A DNA stretch of 64,000 nt from Alligator mississippiensis (lineage: Eukaryota > Chordata > Crocodylia > Alligatoridae), in contig NC_081828.1 in NCBI RefSeq assembly GCF_030867095.1, forward strand, positions 50,755,434-50,819,433, given 5' to 3'. The notes under the pieces were generated by a model, which worked only from the letters and a program-made list of their open reading frames with translations, ran no database searches and was not told where the DNA came from. This document shows positions 1-9,739 of this stretch, piece after piece. The position numbers and the translations under genes were made by a program. Position 1 is the stretch's first letter; each line of letters begins with the position of its first letter.

Positions 1-290
1 TCAGTGGCGCCCTCTTGATCTCCAAATTGACCAGCACCCGACCTGTCCAGCCAGAAGGACCAGCCGGTGACCCCCTTCTGGAAGATAACACCACGCTGAA
101 AGAAGCCTCGACGACAGACTCCAGCACTTGTGGGATAGGTATACCTGACTCTTGTAGCTTGCTACTGTGTGTGTGCATGTGTGTGTGTGTGTGGGGGGAC
201 CAGCCCCAAGGTTTATGATTTAACTTCATTACAGTGCTTCAATCTGCCTAATAAACTAGAATTTTTAAGGATCCCGAGTTGGACATTTGT
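1..290 (+). repeat. Possible 3' end of a retroviral-type LTR, cut by the window edge
   Basis: The segment holds a (TG)n run, then an AATAAA-like signal (in 'cctaataaactag', near 250), and about 40 bases later ends in a 'tttgtaaccaaca' motif. Polyadenylation signal, short U5 and a terminal CA is the usual order at the end of a retroviral LTR. No primer-binding site follows, so this would be a 3' or solo LTR. The 5' part is outside the window and no target duplication can be tested. It could equally be unrelated AT-rich sequence. Confidence 0.3.
166..193. repeat. (TG)n microsatellite, interrupted
   Basis: An alternating TG tract with a single CA interruption, followed by a run of G. It is simple sequence with no coding role, although it is open in two frames. 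Confidence 0.9.
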
Positions 291-435
291 AACCAACAGT
301 ATTATCAAACCAATTAACAGGTTACAGACCAAATGCTGGGGGAGGGATGGAACTGGAAGAAACACATTTGGAAAAGCAGGTTCTCTCAAAGGTAGATCAC
401 CCCCCTCCCCACTAACCTGATATCTTTTTTTGATG

Positions 436-1575
436 AGATAACTGATTTTCTAGACAAAATGAATAGCTCTAATCCAACTAGACTTTAACAAAGCATTTGA
501 TGTTCTGCCACAGAGGAAATACTTTTAAGATGGAGAAGATGGAGACTGGAAGAAGAATTGAGAGCTAGGTAAAGGTAGTGGCCAAAGGAGTGAAGGCAAT
601 GGATTGTGATAAAACTGAAATTGCTGGGCTGCCAGAAGCTTATTAGTGAAATGCCTCCAGGTCTGGTCTTATTTAATATTTACATTGGTAACCTTGGCAC
701 AAAAAATAAGAGTGTGATGATGCAATGTGCTTATGACACAAAGTTGAGAACCATCATCAATGCAAAGGAGGCTCAGAATATTGTACGGGAAGAAGCAGAT
801 GATTTTGAGGATTGGCACAACAGAAATGGGATGAAAATTATTGATATAAAGTGCAAGGCCACCTACTTGTGGGGAATTAACAAAAGTTTCTACTATATAC
901 TTATCATTTGGGGGACTTATAATTTGGAAACAACTGAGGTAGAAAGAGACCATGGATGTCCTTGTTGCTCACAGGGTAATTTTGAGCCTCCAGTGTAACA
1001 CAGCTATGAAAGAGGCAAATATGATCCTACCATATATCAAGTAAGGTATTTTCACTAGAACTAGGAAAGCATAAATCCTATTATACAAGGCAGCGGTGAG
1101 TCCTCCTCTCAAATAATGTGTACATTTGTGGTCATCTATGCTCAAAGTAATGAATTAAAGCTGAAGAAGATGCAAATGTAGCTAGGATGATCACAAAAGC
1201 GGGCAGCCTACTTTATGACAGGGACTACAAAAGCCTGGCTTGTTTAGCCTAGCAAAATGAAGTCTAAGAGGGCACACTGATACTCAACTAATACATCAGG
1301 GGTATAACACCAGGCAGAATGGCTATTTAAACTAAAAAGGGTGATGACACAAGAACAAATGGGAATAAACAGGTCATAAATAAATTTAGCCAGGATATTA
1401 GATGATGGTTTCTAATCATAACAGAAGTCTGATTTTTGGAATAGCCTTCCAATGGGCTCTTGGGAGCAAGAACCCTAATGTTATAAAATGGAGGGATTAA
1501 ATATGATTACTTTTGACAACAGGGAAATGGACTCATTGACCCAAGAGGTCCTTTCCAGTCCTATGTTCCTGTGAA
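436..1575 (+). pseudogene. Ancient CR1 LINE fragment (RT domain and 3' end)
   Basis: Around 478-500 the translation gives LDFNKAFDVL, the CR1 reverse-transcriptase motif A. At 655-700 it gives PPGLVLFNIYIGNL, a decayed form of the PQGSVLGPLLFNIYINDL block. The normal FADDTKL catalytic block appears as CAYDTKL near 720-745, followed by DFEDWHNRNGMKI and IKCKATYLWG near 800-880. The rest follows in shifted frames to the usual CR1 3' tail at 1540-1575 ('gaggtcctttccagtcctat'). Many frameshifts, stops and the altered catalytic block show an old dead copy, older than the other CR1 copies here. The 5' half, including the endonuclease, is missing. Confidence 0.8.
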
Positions 1576-2160
1576 ACAAGCAGGGTATTGAGGAAGGGAG
1601 GCAGACCTGGTAAAGTTAGTCTTAGCTGTCCCTTTGAAAAGGATGGAAGTAGTTTGTTACCCAAATCAGGTATTTATTTCTATGTAATAAAAACAAAGAG
1701 ATGTCACAGGAAGCGTGAGCTAAGCAATCACTCTGGAGCTGTTATTTTGCATCTGCAAACTTGACTCAAGAGATGAAAAAGACTCTGCCTTTGTGCTGTC
1801 TAAAGATAAAATTTTGGAGAGTGGCAGCTGCTCCAGGAAAATTATCTGCATATTTGAACAAGTAAGTTATTCAAATGGAGAAGCATCCTTTGAGGACGTG
1901 GTTCCGCAGCCCAATTCAAAATCTGCACTGGGTACACAAGTCAAGGGCAGGTGAAATAATAAATAGCAGGCAGGGGATGTTAACCTTCACCCAAAGGATT
2001 AATAATAATTATACATAGAAATTTGCTGTGCAGGCCTGTTGGGGTCCCCACCTCCAAATTTCTGACATTCTCACTTTACTTTGGTCTGAACTAATGGTTA
2101 TGCATATAAAACAATGGCACCATAGATGTTCAATATAGTACTTATATATTCATTTGGGAA
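1576..2160. other. No recognisable feature
   Basis: AT-rich sequence without a convincing open frame, inverted repeat or known repeat motif. Confidence 0.5.
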
Positions 2161-2450
2161 CAGGGCCAGCCCACAATTTGTGGGGCCCCCTGCAAGGCAT
2201 AGATTTGGGGCCCCCTAATGCGAAGAAGGCATCAGTGGCAGCGGGGTGGCAAGCACAGAGGTGGATTAAGATGTGCTGGGGCCCTGGGCAAGCACAAAAT
2301 TGGAGGCTTCCTCCCCCCATGAGAGCTGGGCTTTGGTGGGGAGGGGCCCCTTCCCCTCCTAGTGCTGGCAGGGGAGGCTGGATGGACACTGCCAGGCTGG
2401 GGGGCATGTGCCCGCCACTTCTCCCTGCTCCCCACCCCTGCTGCGGCCAA
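2161..2450. repeat. GC-rich dispersed repeat, unclassified (hAT-like start)
   Basis: It starts with 'cagggccagccca', similar to hAT termini, inside AT-rich surroundings, and shares short phrases such as 'ggggccctgggcaagcac' style strings with 12,866-13,070 and 40,031-40,640. I cannot define the right end or a target duplication. Open frames on both strands here come from composition and are not genes. Confidence 0.35.
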
Positions 2451-2535
2451 ATGTACACATACACATGGCAGGCAAGGTTTTGGGGTAAATCTGATAGCTT
2501 TTATTAGACCAACTAAATAGTTGAAAACATTTTTC

Positions 2536-2572
2536 TAGCAAGCTTTTGGGTTTAAAAACCCTTGATCAGGCT
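2536..2572 (-). ncRNA. Hammerhead-ribozyme-like core in PLE 5' repeat (degenerate)
   Basis: On the minus strand this reads as the box CTGATCA, a stem II hairpin 'agggtttttaaaccc', then AAAA and GCTTGCT. The hammerhead core is CUGANGA, stem II, GAAA and a short stem III ending in a UH cleavage site. Two core positions are changed here (CTGATGA to CTGATCA, GAAA to AAAA). Hammerhead motifs are established components of Penelope-like terminal repeats. This copy is probably inactive. Confidence 0.45.
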
Positions 2573-2722
2573 GAGGAAGCATCTGCAGCTGGTGTGTGCT
2601 CTTCCTGGATGGAACAAATAGTAAATAAGCCAGAGACTGGTATGCATGCGAGCTAGTCAGTGAAAATGTACATTGAGGAGTCAGTGGGTGAGAGAATCAG
2701 TGAGTGAGAGTCAGCAGGTTTC

Positions 2723-3238
2723 ATGGAATCAATCCTTAAACCGCTTGTTACCGGAAGAGCGAGTTTTGTCCAAGACACTACAGACTTTCTACGAAAAATT
2801 AAAAACATAGACCACCTTTCCAGCAACACCCTCCTAGCCACCATAGATGTTACCAGCCTATATACCAACATCCCACACCAAGATGGCATCCAAGCCTTCT
2901 TTACATACCTACAAGAGCAACATGACAACTCTGAGTACAGACCCGAAGATATTACTGATATTATATGCTTCATCCTCACACACAGCAATTTCACTTTTAA
3001 TAACCAACACTTCCTCCAGGCCATGGGCACAGCGATGGGCACCAAAATGCCCCCACAGTATGCCAACCTTTTTATGAGCCACCTGGAAGAAGAATGCCTC
3101 AAAGACTGCACCATCAGACCCTTGTTATACTTAAGATATATTGATGACATATCTTCATCATTTGGACTGAAAACCTGCAATATCTTATTGAGTTCCATCA
3201 GAAATTCAGCAATCATCACCCCTCCAACTATCTCTTGA
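2723..3238 (+). pseudogene. Penelope-like reverse transcriptase fragment
   Basis: The 171-aa frame has the typical PLE RT blocks. ATIDVTSLYTNIPHQDGI (about residues 41-58) is the catalytic motif A region with its conserved aspartate. FLQAMGTAMGTKMPPQYAN (about 97-115) is the motif B region. YLRYIDDI (about 135-142) is motif C, with the two catalytic aspartates as YIDD. The frame starts inside the RT without its N-terminal part, and ends at a stop soon after motif C. The next segment lies in shifted frames. The catalytic residues are kept, but the protein is truncated on both sides and cannot be functional. Origin as a PLE rather than CR1 is clear from the motif wording. Confidence 0.85.
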
Positions 3239-3867
3239 GTACTCCAGCATCCAGAATGGTAAAATACAGACCACGTTATACAAGAAATCTGCACCCCAAC
3301 ACACATACCTGCACAGAACCAGCAAGCACCCTAAACACACCAAGAAACCTGTAATACAGAGCCAAACCCTCAGGTCCCATCAAATTTGCACTGAGGAGAA
3401 CACTCAGAATTGCTACCTCACAAAGCTTAAATAGGCTTTCACACAACAAGGCACACTTCTCCAGAGACATAGATGCACATTTGAAAGAGCCAGCTGGATG
3501 CCATGTGAAGAATTGCTTCAGTGCAGAAGGCAAACCCCCACAAATCGCACACCGCTGGTTATGACATATCACCCCTCCCTCAAACCTATATGGAAAACCC
3601 TCAAACAATTGCAACCCATACTAGAAGGAGACCCAGTTCTTAAAGAGATCTTCTCAGATCACCCATCCTAGCCTTCAAACAAGCACTGAACCTCACTAAC
3701 CTCATCACCAGAAGCAAACTTCTGGCCCAAAACACACCGAATAGATCCAGGCCATGCCATGAAAAGAAATGCAAAACCTGCCAGTATATCTCCACCACCT
3801 CCACAATTACTACACCACATAACAAAACCATCACCATTCCTGGATCTTACAGCTGCACCTCCAGAAA

Positions 3868-4130
3868 TGTAATATATCTCATCCAGTGCACCAAATGCCC
3901 TGATGGAATATACGTAGGAGACCAAACCACAACTGCGCACCAGAATGAATATACACCGTAAATCTATTAAAGACAAGAATACCCAATTACTGGTGGGGGC
4001 ACATTTCTCATGAGAAAACCACTTTCTCCAATCTCTCAGTATTAATCCTCAAAGGGAATTCACAAAATACTTTTCACAGATGAGCCTATGAACTTCAATT
4101 CATCAACATCCTGGATACAAAAATCATGGA
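3868..4130 (+). pseudogene. PLE GIY-YIG endonuclease remnant
   Basis: Translation at 3868-3930 gives NVIYLIQCTKCPDGIYVGDQ. The pattern YLI-C-KC-(4)-YVG is the start of the GIY-YIG nuclease of Penelope-like elements, including the paired cysteines typical of that family. Further fragments follow in another frame: a SHEKTTFSNLSVLILKGN-like block near 4008-4062 and a LQFINILDTKIMD-like block near 4095-4131, which correspond to the C-terminal end of the protein. Stops and frameshifts interrupt the segment, so no product is made. Confidence 0.7.
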
Positions 4131-4138
4131 CTAAACAT

Positions 4139-4448
4139 AGAAGAAATACAAAAATGTAAAACTTTTGCTTCCAAAATAATACCTCTTCTTAGACCAACTG
4201 GGAAATCACAAGAAAATTGTCCTTTTCTGCAAGCTTTTGGGCTCAAAGGCCCTTCATCAGACTCTGAGAAAAGTATAGGTGGTAAAAAGTCCCCATAGGT
4301 AGGAAATAAACTTCATTTTTGCACAGAGGGAGCTGGAGATGGAAAGCTGTCCCTCTGGGTCCAGCTTTTCCTTGTGATTGATTTCCCAGTTGGCCTAATA
4401 AAAGGTACCATTTTGGAACCAAGAGGTCTACATTTTTGTATTTCTTCT
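4139..4448. repeat. Terminal inverted repeat of the PLE
   Basis: The left arm (4139-4222) and right arm (4367-4448) are reverse complements over about 80 bases with modest divergence, separated by about 145 bases. The right end continues into 'agaccaacatgactacc', a motif that ends many vertebrate repeats of this kind. Confidence 0.75.
4226..4264 (-). ncRNA. Hammerhead-ribozyme-like core in PLE 3' repeat
   Basis: On the minus strand the box CTGATGA is intact, followed by a stem II hairpin 'agggcctttgagccc', then AAAA (GAAA expected) and GCTTGC. One substitution separates the core from the consensus. Stem III would have only two base pairs with a very small loop, so activity is doubtful even apart from the substitution. 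Confidence 0.5.
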
Positions 4449-4539
4449 CATCTCAGACCAACATGACTACCACGTACATCTCTGAAACATGAAAGATGCT
4501 GAATTTTAGCTGATTTTGGATTTTAAATTTCATTTCAGA

Positions 4540-4700
4540 ACAACAAGAAAGATTTTTTACCTCTCCGCCTGCCATCTGACACCTCCAGGGAAGGAATGTT
4601 ACCCAATCTACATACCAAAGAGCAACTCAGCACAGCTCTCAAAGACACAGCTACTAAGTACATCCCTGGACTAAACATAGACATTGGATTTATGACACAC
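4540..4700 (+). repeat. Second PLE 3' fragment (probable)
   Basis: Translation gives NLHTKEQLSTALKDT and YIPGLNIDIGFMTHS. This resembles the C-terminal wording of PLE proteins, which often end around GLN-D-G. It lies directly after the first element's terminus and may be a tandem or nested copy. This is inference from a short stretch. Confidence 0.35.
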
Positions 4701-4828
4701 TCCCCTCCACCCCCCGCAGCCACCTGTGGCTCAGTCTCACTCCCCCGTTCCTCCCCCACCCGTTACACTCATGTGCAGGGAGCTGCTGCCTGGTGTCCCA
4801 AACAGCCCCGTGGATGCAGAGGGCTGGG

Positions 4829-4850
4829 CTGGGCTGGGCTGGGCTGGGCC
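4829..4850 (+). repeat. Short GGGCT tandem repeat
   Basis: Four to five copies of 'gggct' in a row, part of the GC-rich stretch 4700-5130. Confidence 0.8.
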
Positions 4851-4964
4851 CAGCAGGGCTCTCCCAGTCCAGCTCAGCCCCCTCTCTCCAGGCGCAGCTG
4901 GGCTCTTCAGGCAAGACCCCAACCCTGCCCTCCCTCCGCCAGCCCCATCGGTGGAGGAGGGCCC

Positions 4965-5070
4965 TGCTTCCAGCTGCCAGGGAAATGTGAAAGCCGCAGT
5001 TTTAAACTTGGCACCGAAAATGGGCATGGAGATTAAAACTGCAGATTTTCCCTGCTGGGAAGGATGCCAG
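4965..5070. repeat. Imperfect hairpin inside a GC-rich repeat
   Basis: The left arm around 4973-5010 ('gccagggaaatgtgaaagcc', then 'gcagttttaaac') pairs with 5033-5068 ('attaaaactgcagattttcc', then 'ctgctggg'). It is probably the centre of a foldback element covering about 4750-5130, though its outer ends are not clear. Confidence 0.55.
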
Positions 5071-5469
5071 CTGCACGGAGCCCCTTGGCTGCAGGGCTCT
5101 GTGTGGCCGCAGGTTTCGCAGTATAGGATGGGACAGCCCTGTTTGGGAACATCATTTTCCATGAAATTATGGCTTAACATCACAGAAAAGAGTCTGCTCA
5201 GGACTTCATATGCCACAGGTTGAGGTGATTCATTACCTGTTAGTAAGGAATGGAGAAAGAAATGTATCCTTCTTTCCCTTTTGACCCTTCCTTCATCATG
5301 CATGGATCGCTGAGCCGAGAAGAGCCCTCTGCACAATATGAGAAAGTAGGGGAAAGTGCCATGAAAATAGCCGAGCTCTGATGTGAAATGTATCCATGAG
5401 GTGACAGTATTGGTCTAGAAACCTTGGGCTTTTTAACATACGCTCTGAAAGTGGGAGGGAGCACTTTAA

Positions 5470-5745
5470 TTAAAGCATCTGGAGCCAGTACTGTGGCAAG
5501 GAAGTTTGGTGCCTGAGCAAAGCCCACAGTGGTAGCCTGCCCTTGCCCCACACACAGATCCGGGAGGCACACGCCCGTGCCGTGCTTGCCCAGGAGAGCA
5601 TGCAGTGGTGGGAACCACCCTCCCCCCCATCCCTGCACCCCCCAAATGTGCCGTTCGTGGCTCCATCCCATGCTCTGCTCCGGCTGGGCAGCACCTGTTG
5701 GCACCCCTTCGCTTCAGCACCCAAGGCAGTCACCCCACTCACCTC
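5470..5745. repeat. GC-rich dispersed repeat sharing sequence with the 13-kb palindrome
   Basis: Phrases such as 'tgccccacacacagatccgg', 'agcatgcagtggtgggaacc' and 'gtggctccatcccatgctct' recur in diverged form in the arms of 13,075-13,816. It appears to be a single arm of that foldback family. Open frames on both strands are compositional. Confidence 0.45.
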
Positions 5746-5776
5746 CCCCCCTTGCTATGGTACTGCCTGGAGTGTC

Positions 5777-5901
5777 TCATGTATCAGCATCCCCATGCTT
5801 CAAAATGGCAGCAGGAGCACTTCATCTAAAGCTCATTGAAGAAGCTTTAGTTAAAGTGCCCCCGTTGCCATTTTGAAGCATGGGAAAACTGATACACAAG
5901 A
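5777..5901. repeat. Hairpin (foldback) sequence
   Basis: The arms 5777-5833 and 5842-5901 are reverse complements: 'catgcttcaaaatggca' pairs with 'tgccattttgaagcatg', and 'gcacttcatctaaagct' with 'agctttagttaaagtgc'. The loop is about 8 bases. Adjacent sequence to about 6010 repeats the phrase 'cacactccagcagac' and its complement, so the whole may be one miniature inverted-repeat element. Confidence 0.75.
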
Positions 5902-6197
5902 TGTGGAGGCTGCTGGAGGCACACTAATTAGCACACTCCAGCAGACTTGATTAATCGAAACTGCTTCAACGTGCTGTAATTACAGTGTGTTGGAGCAGCC
6001 TCCTGGCTCATGTGGAGGCATCTCTTGCTAGGGACAAGCCTTACAATGACACTTCTTGTGCTTTCACATGTAATTCCAACATGGAGTTCAGATGGGTAAA
6101 AATGTTTAAATTAAATCTACCTGAAAATTTTCAGACCTTAAATATAATTAATTTGTAGAAATGGGAGGAAGACTATTCCATGAAAAAGGGACTACAT

Positions 6198-7335
6198 CAG
6201 GGGTCACCAACCCCCAGCATGCATGCCGAGCATTGCACACGAGGCCATTTTGCTTGGCACACCACGGCCAGCCACGACTCTGGGTAGCTGCTGCCAGTGA
6301 CAGAGCCTGGGCTGCTCCCACCAGGGCTTGCAGCGTCCCAGCTAACTGCTGGGAGCAGCCTGGGGTCCGGCCTCCAGGCTCCGGGCTGGCAGCAGCTACT
6401 CAGAGCCGGGGCCAGCTGCGGCCGTGAGGCTCCAAACAGCTGTGTCAGGCTCTGGAGCCCCAGCATCAGCTCTGTACCAGCATGTGCACGTGCGCCTCGG
6501 AGCGGGCAGTGGGGGAGGGGCCTGAGGCAGCCCAGCCCCGGTCTCTCTCCCACTGCTGGCATGGAGCTGGTGACTTGGCTCTGGAGCCCAGCACAGCTGT
6601 TTGTAGTCAGCCTGGGCTCTGGGCAGCTGCAGCAAGCAGCAGGCAGGCTGCAAACAGCTGTGCCAGGCTCCACAGCTCTGCCATCAGCTCCATGCTGGTG
6701 GTGACTGCGTGTGTACTTTGGGGCGGACTGCACTGCTCTGCTGTCTGCTCCGAGGTGCCCGCGCAGTCACCGCCAGCATGGAGCTGATGCCGGAGCTGTG
6801 GAGCCCGGCACAGCTGTTTGCAGCCTACCTGCTGCTTGCTGCTTGCTGCAGCTGCCCAGAGCCCAGGCTGGCTACAAACAGCTGCACCGGGCTCTGGAGC
6901 CTGGCACAGCTGTTTGCAGCCTCCCAGCTGCAGCCAGCCCTGGCTCTGGGTAGTTGCTGCCAGCCATGGAGCCCAGGCTTCTCCTACCAGGCAGCTGGGA
7001 TGCTGCAAGCCCTGCTGGGAGCAGCCTGGGCTCCAGCAGCTACCCAGAGCTGGGGTAGCTGCTGACAGCCACACAGCCCGGGCTGGGGGGCAGGGGCTTT
7101 GGGTGGGGGGCCGTGGGCAGCAGGGCTGGGGGGAAGGGGCTTTGGGTGAGGGGCAAGGGGCAGCAGGGCTGGGGGGAAGGGGCTTTGGGTTGGGGCAAGG
7201 AGCACAGGCAGGGCATCCTGCAATGTACCCCCTGCCCTTATTTTGTTTTTCTGGCATGCCAGCACTCCAGCACCTTCCAAGGTAGGCATTGTGAGGGTTT
7301 TTGGCACTCCAGCCAAAAAACGTTGCCTACCCCTG
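6198..7335. mobile_element. Non-autonomous hAT-type element with expanded interior
   Basis: The termini are inverted: 'caggggtcaccaac' on the left, and on the right 'cgttgcctacccctg', which reads as 'caggggtaggcaacg' on the other strand. The element is flanked by an exact 8-bp duplication 'gactacat' at 6190-6197 and 7336-7343, which is the hAT signature. The interior is a series of diverged repeats containing phrases like 'cagctgtttgcagcc' and 'cagctacccagagc'. No transposase is present. The many open frames in it are by-products of the GC-rich repeats. The elements at 53,354 and 55,365 belong to the same family. Confidence 0.9.
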
Positions 7336-7343
7336 GACTACAT

Positions 7344-8980
7344 GATGTGTTCTTATATTTTCCATTACCCAGTTCATCCATGGGCCAATATAGATTTTTT
7401 TGACAGATTGTCACGGATTTTATGCTAGGTAAAAGTTACTGACATCTTTGCAGGTATGCAGGAAGTGCCAAAAATCTGTTGTCAAGAACTGAACTTCTAT
7501 TCCCTAAGTCTGTGTCTTCTAAGCTGTGACCTGTATCCAGTTATCTCCTCATACATATTATTTGTGTTTACCTGTCACATTCTTGCCCTGCAGACCTCTT
7601 TTGTCCCAATACTCCATATCAGTGCAACCTCCGAATGCAGTTCAAGTGCCTGTAATGATGATGTTTGAAGGTTAATGTTTCATGCAAATGCTGAAGCAAT
7701 TCTACTCCTTCAGCTTCCTCCCTATCTTTGGTAAAAGCCATGTTTTCTTTTTTTTAATCTAGCAATACCATGCTTGACAGCCCACCACTCACTTGTATCC
7801 AGTTTTTAATCTGTTTTATGGAACAATGGATGTGGTTTTAGTCATGTTATAAGCTATAATTTTTGTCTTCTTGGAAACCCCCCACAAGTTTTTAGTGCTA
7901 TTAAATCACATTGGGATTTATATTCAGAAAGGTTGCCATTCACAGAAGGCAGAAAATAAAACAAATTAATTGCCTTTTCTATATGACACAGAAAGGGAAC
8001 ACTAAAATAATCATATATAATCTTTTTCTCCATCTCAAAAATGTGAGCTTTATTTTTGCTCTGAATGCATAGTTTTATAGTTCCATTTCTTCCTAGCTGA
8101 ATACACAATGTGCTTGCATTCCTGAATTTTTTTTTTTAATATTCTACTAAATCAGAACCAGAACCTCAAGGGATTCGAACAGCTTTGAAGGGAATGCAGG
8201 GACAGAGAAACAAACTGAGTGAGGCAGGGGTTATATTTCATCAAAGATACTGTCTGGCAGTTGTGATGGCACACTCAGCACGTTTGATTAACACACAGAA
8301 AGTTCTCTTGTATCTCTTTCTTCTAAAGTTGATGACTGACTGATTAGACCTCCAAGGAAAGTTCAGGGTGTGTTTTTTCATAAGGTGCTCCCCACATTTC
8401 TGCTGAAATGTGTGGGTAGAAACTACAGAATATATGGCATTTTACACAGTAATAATCTAATGCCTACTCACCTGCCTGCCCCCTGGTTCAGTCTGAAGTT
8501 GGAATTCACACTGAGCAGACATCTAGTGTTTGGGTTCAAATGGATGGTAGGTCTTCAATAGAAAAAGAAAAAACTGGGACATCTTGAATAGCCTAGGAAA
8601 GGTACTTTTAAGCTAAATCTTTTGGTTTCATTGAACATAGGACAGTCACAATTAGAGCTGAAGAAGAGTTATGCAGTGATAAGTTAATTCCCTTGCAATA
8701 GTATTATACAGTACAGTATTGGCAAATAACATGCATTGCATACTAGGGGGTGCATATTCCAAAGGTGAGCATCTAAATAAGTCATACATGCTGGTATTTG
8801 GATGGATAAAAGTAGTGTTCTTGAAGTTTTTTATTCAAAGTGTAAGTGAAATGTATTACCTCTATTAGTGAAATATATTAACCAGGGACCACATTCTGAG
8901 GTTCATACTGAGATAAAACTTGCTCCAAGTTCAAATTGGCCAAATTCTGCCTCACCTCAGCAGCAGTTTCTGGCAGCACA
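7344..8980. other. No recognisable feature
   Basis: AT-rich, low-complexity-poor sequence. The open frames are short and resemble nothing I recognise. No terminal repeats were found. Confidence 0.5.
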
Positions 8981-8988
8981 GGCTAGGA

Positions 8989-9205
8989 CAGAGGTTCCCA
9001 AACTGTAATACGCATCTCCCTGGGGGTACGCAAGGCGTCTCTGGGGGGTACATGGAAGAAGTTGTATAATGGTGTATTTAATTTTCATTATAATAATAAT
9101 TAGCATTTAAGAGGTTAAAATATAAAATATATGCTGGTAGGGGGAGTTGGTCAGCTAGTAAATCTGGAAGGGAGTACACAAGAAGAAAAAGTTTGGGAAT
9201 CTCTG
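8989..9205. mobile_element. Short non-autonomous hAT element (217 bp)
   Basis: The left end 'cagaggttcccaaactg' and right end 'agtttgggaatctctg' are inverted repeats. An exact 8-bp target duplication 'ggctagga' flanks it at 8981-8988 and 9206-9213. The interior is AT-rich and non-coding. Confidence 0.92.
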
Positions 9206-9290
9206 GGCTAGGATTTTGGGTACTGCACAAAAGCTGCAGTTAGCGCCTGACTTTTTCTGCAGGGCTGGTTCTGTGCACTTACTGAGCGCG

Positions 9291-9733
9291 TCCAGACGAG
9301 CATGCACATCCCACTGCTACTTGTCCCTGGGGAAGGCCCATGGGCACACACTTTGGCGAGTGGCAAGTTACCCCAGGTGTGGTAGCGGGGAGGCTGAGGC
9401 CAACACTTGGACTGGCCCCAGCAGCTTTAACTGGGGTCCTCCTGGGGCTCCAGCAGCAGCAATCTGGGCACGAAGAGCCTGGTTGGCAGCTGGAGTATGG
9501 CTCCAGCTGGCTAGGCTCCAGTTTTAGGCAGCACACACTGCTGCCACATGCGCTGCCCTGCTTTTTTCTGCCACAGATTTTTCTGACATGGGGAGATCCC
9601 AGTACATCCAAAAAAACCCAGCTGCACTGCAAATTAGCAGCACGGCAAACATTTGCACGTGCAGCACGTGCAGTTTGCAGCACCGCAGACAGGTCTGCAG
9701 CACCGCAAACCGCATGTGCACACTTGTCTGGAC
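9291..9733. mobile_element. Inverted-repeat element of the TCCAGACGAG family
   Basis: The left end 'tccagacgagcatgcaca' is mirrored at the right end by 'tgtgcacacttgtctgga'. The interior is GC-rich and contains short reiterations of a 'gcagcaccgca' theme at 9640-9710. The same left terminus opens the larger element at 37,381. The class is not certain, and no target duplication was confirmed. Confidence 0.65.
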
Positions 9734-9739
9734 ATGTCC

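Larger units (their letters stand above)
2470..4490 (+). mobile_element. Penelope-like retroelement (PLE), decayed, with terminal repeats
   Basis: An RT core open frame lies at 2723-3238 and a GIY-YIG endonuclease remnant at 3868-3950. These are bracketed by related sequences at 2470-2600 and 4139-4448. The 4139-4448 part is an inverted repeat: its arms (4139-4222 and 4367-4448) share the motif 'gatttcccagttgg' and its complement. PLEs are known to carry partial LTR-like repeats in direct or inverted arrangement and to combine an RT related to telomerase with a GIY-YIG nuclease. The region between the RT and nuclease is broken by stops in every frame. I infer a single, once roughly full-length insertion that is now inactive. 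The exact 5' limit is uncertain. Confidence 0.75.

Noticed and set aside
4737..5336. 199-aa minus-strand frame
   Set aside because: It overlaps a foldback repeat and has competing frames of similar length on both strands.
6607..7257. 216-aa minus-strand frame with repeated Pro/Ser-rich blocks
   Set aside because: It is entirely inside the hAT-type element at 6198-7335 and reflects its internal repeats.
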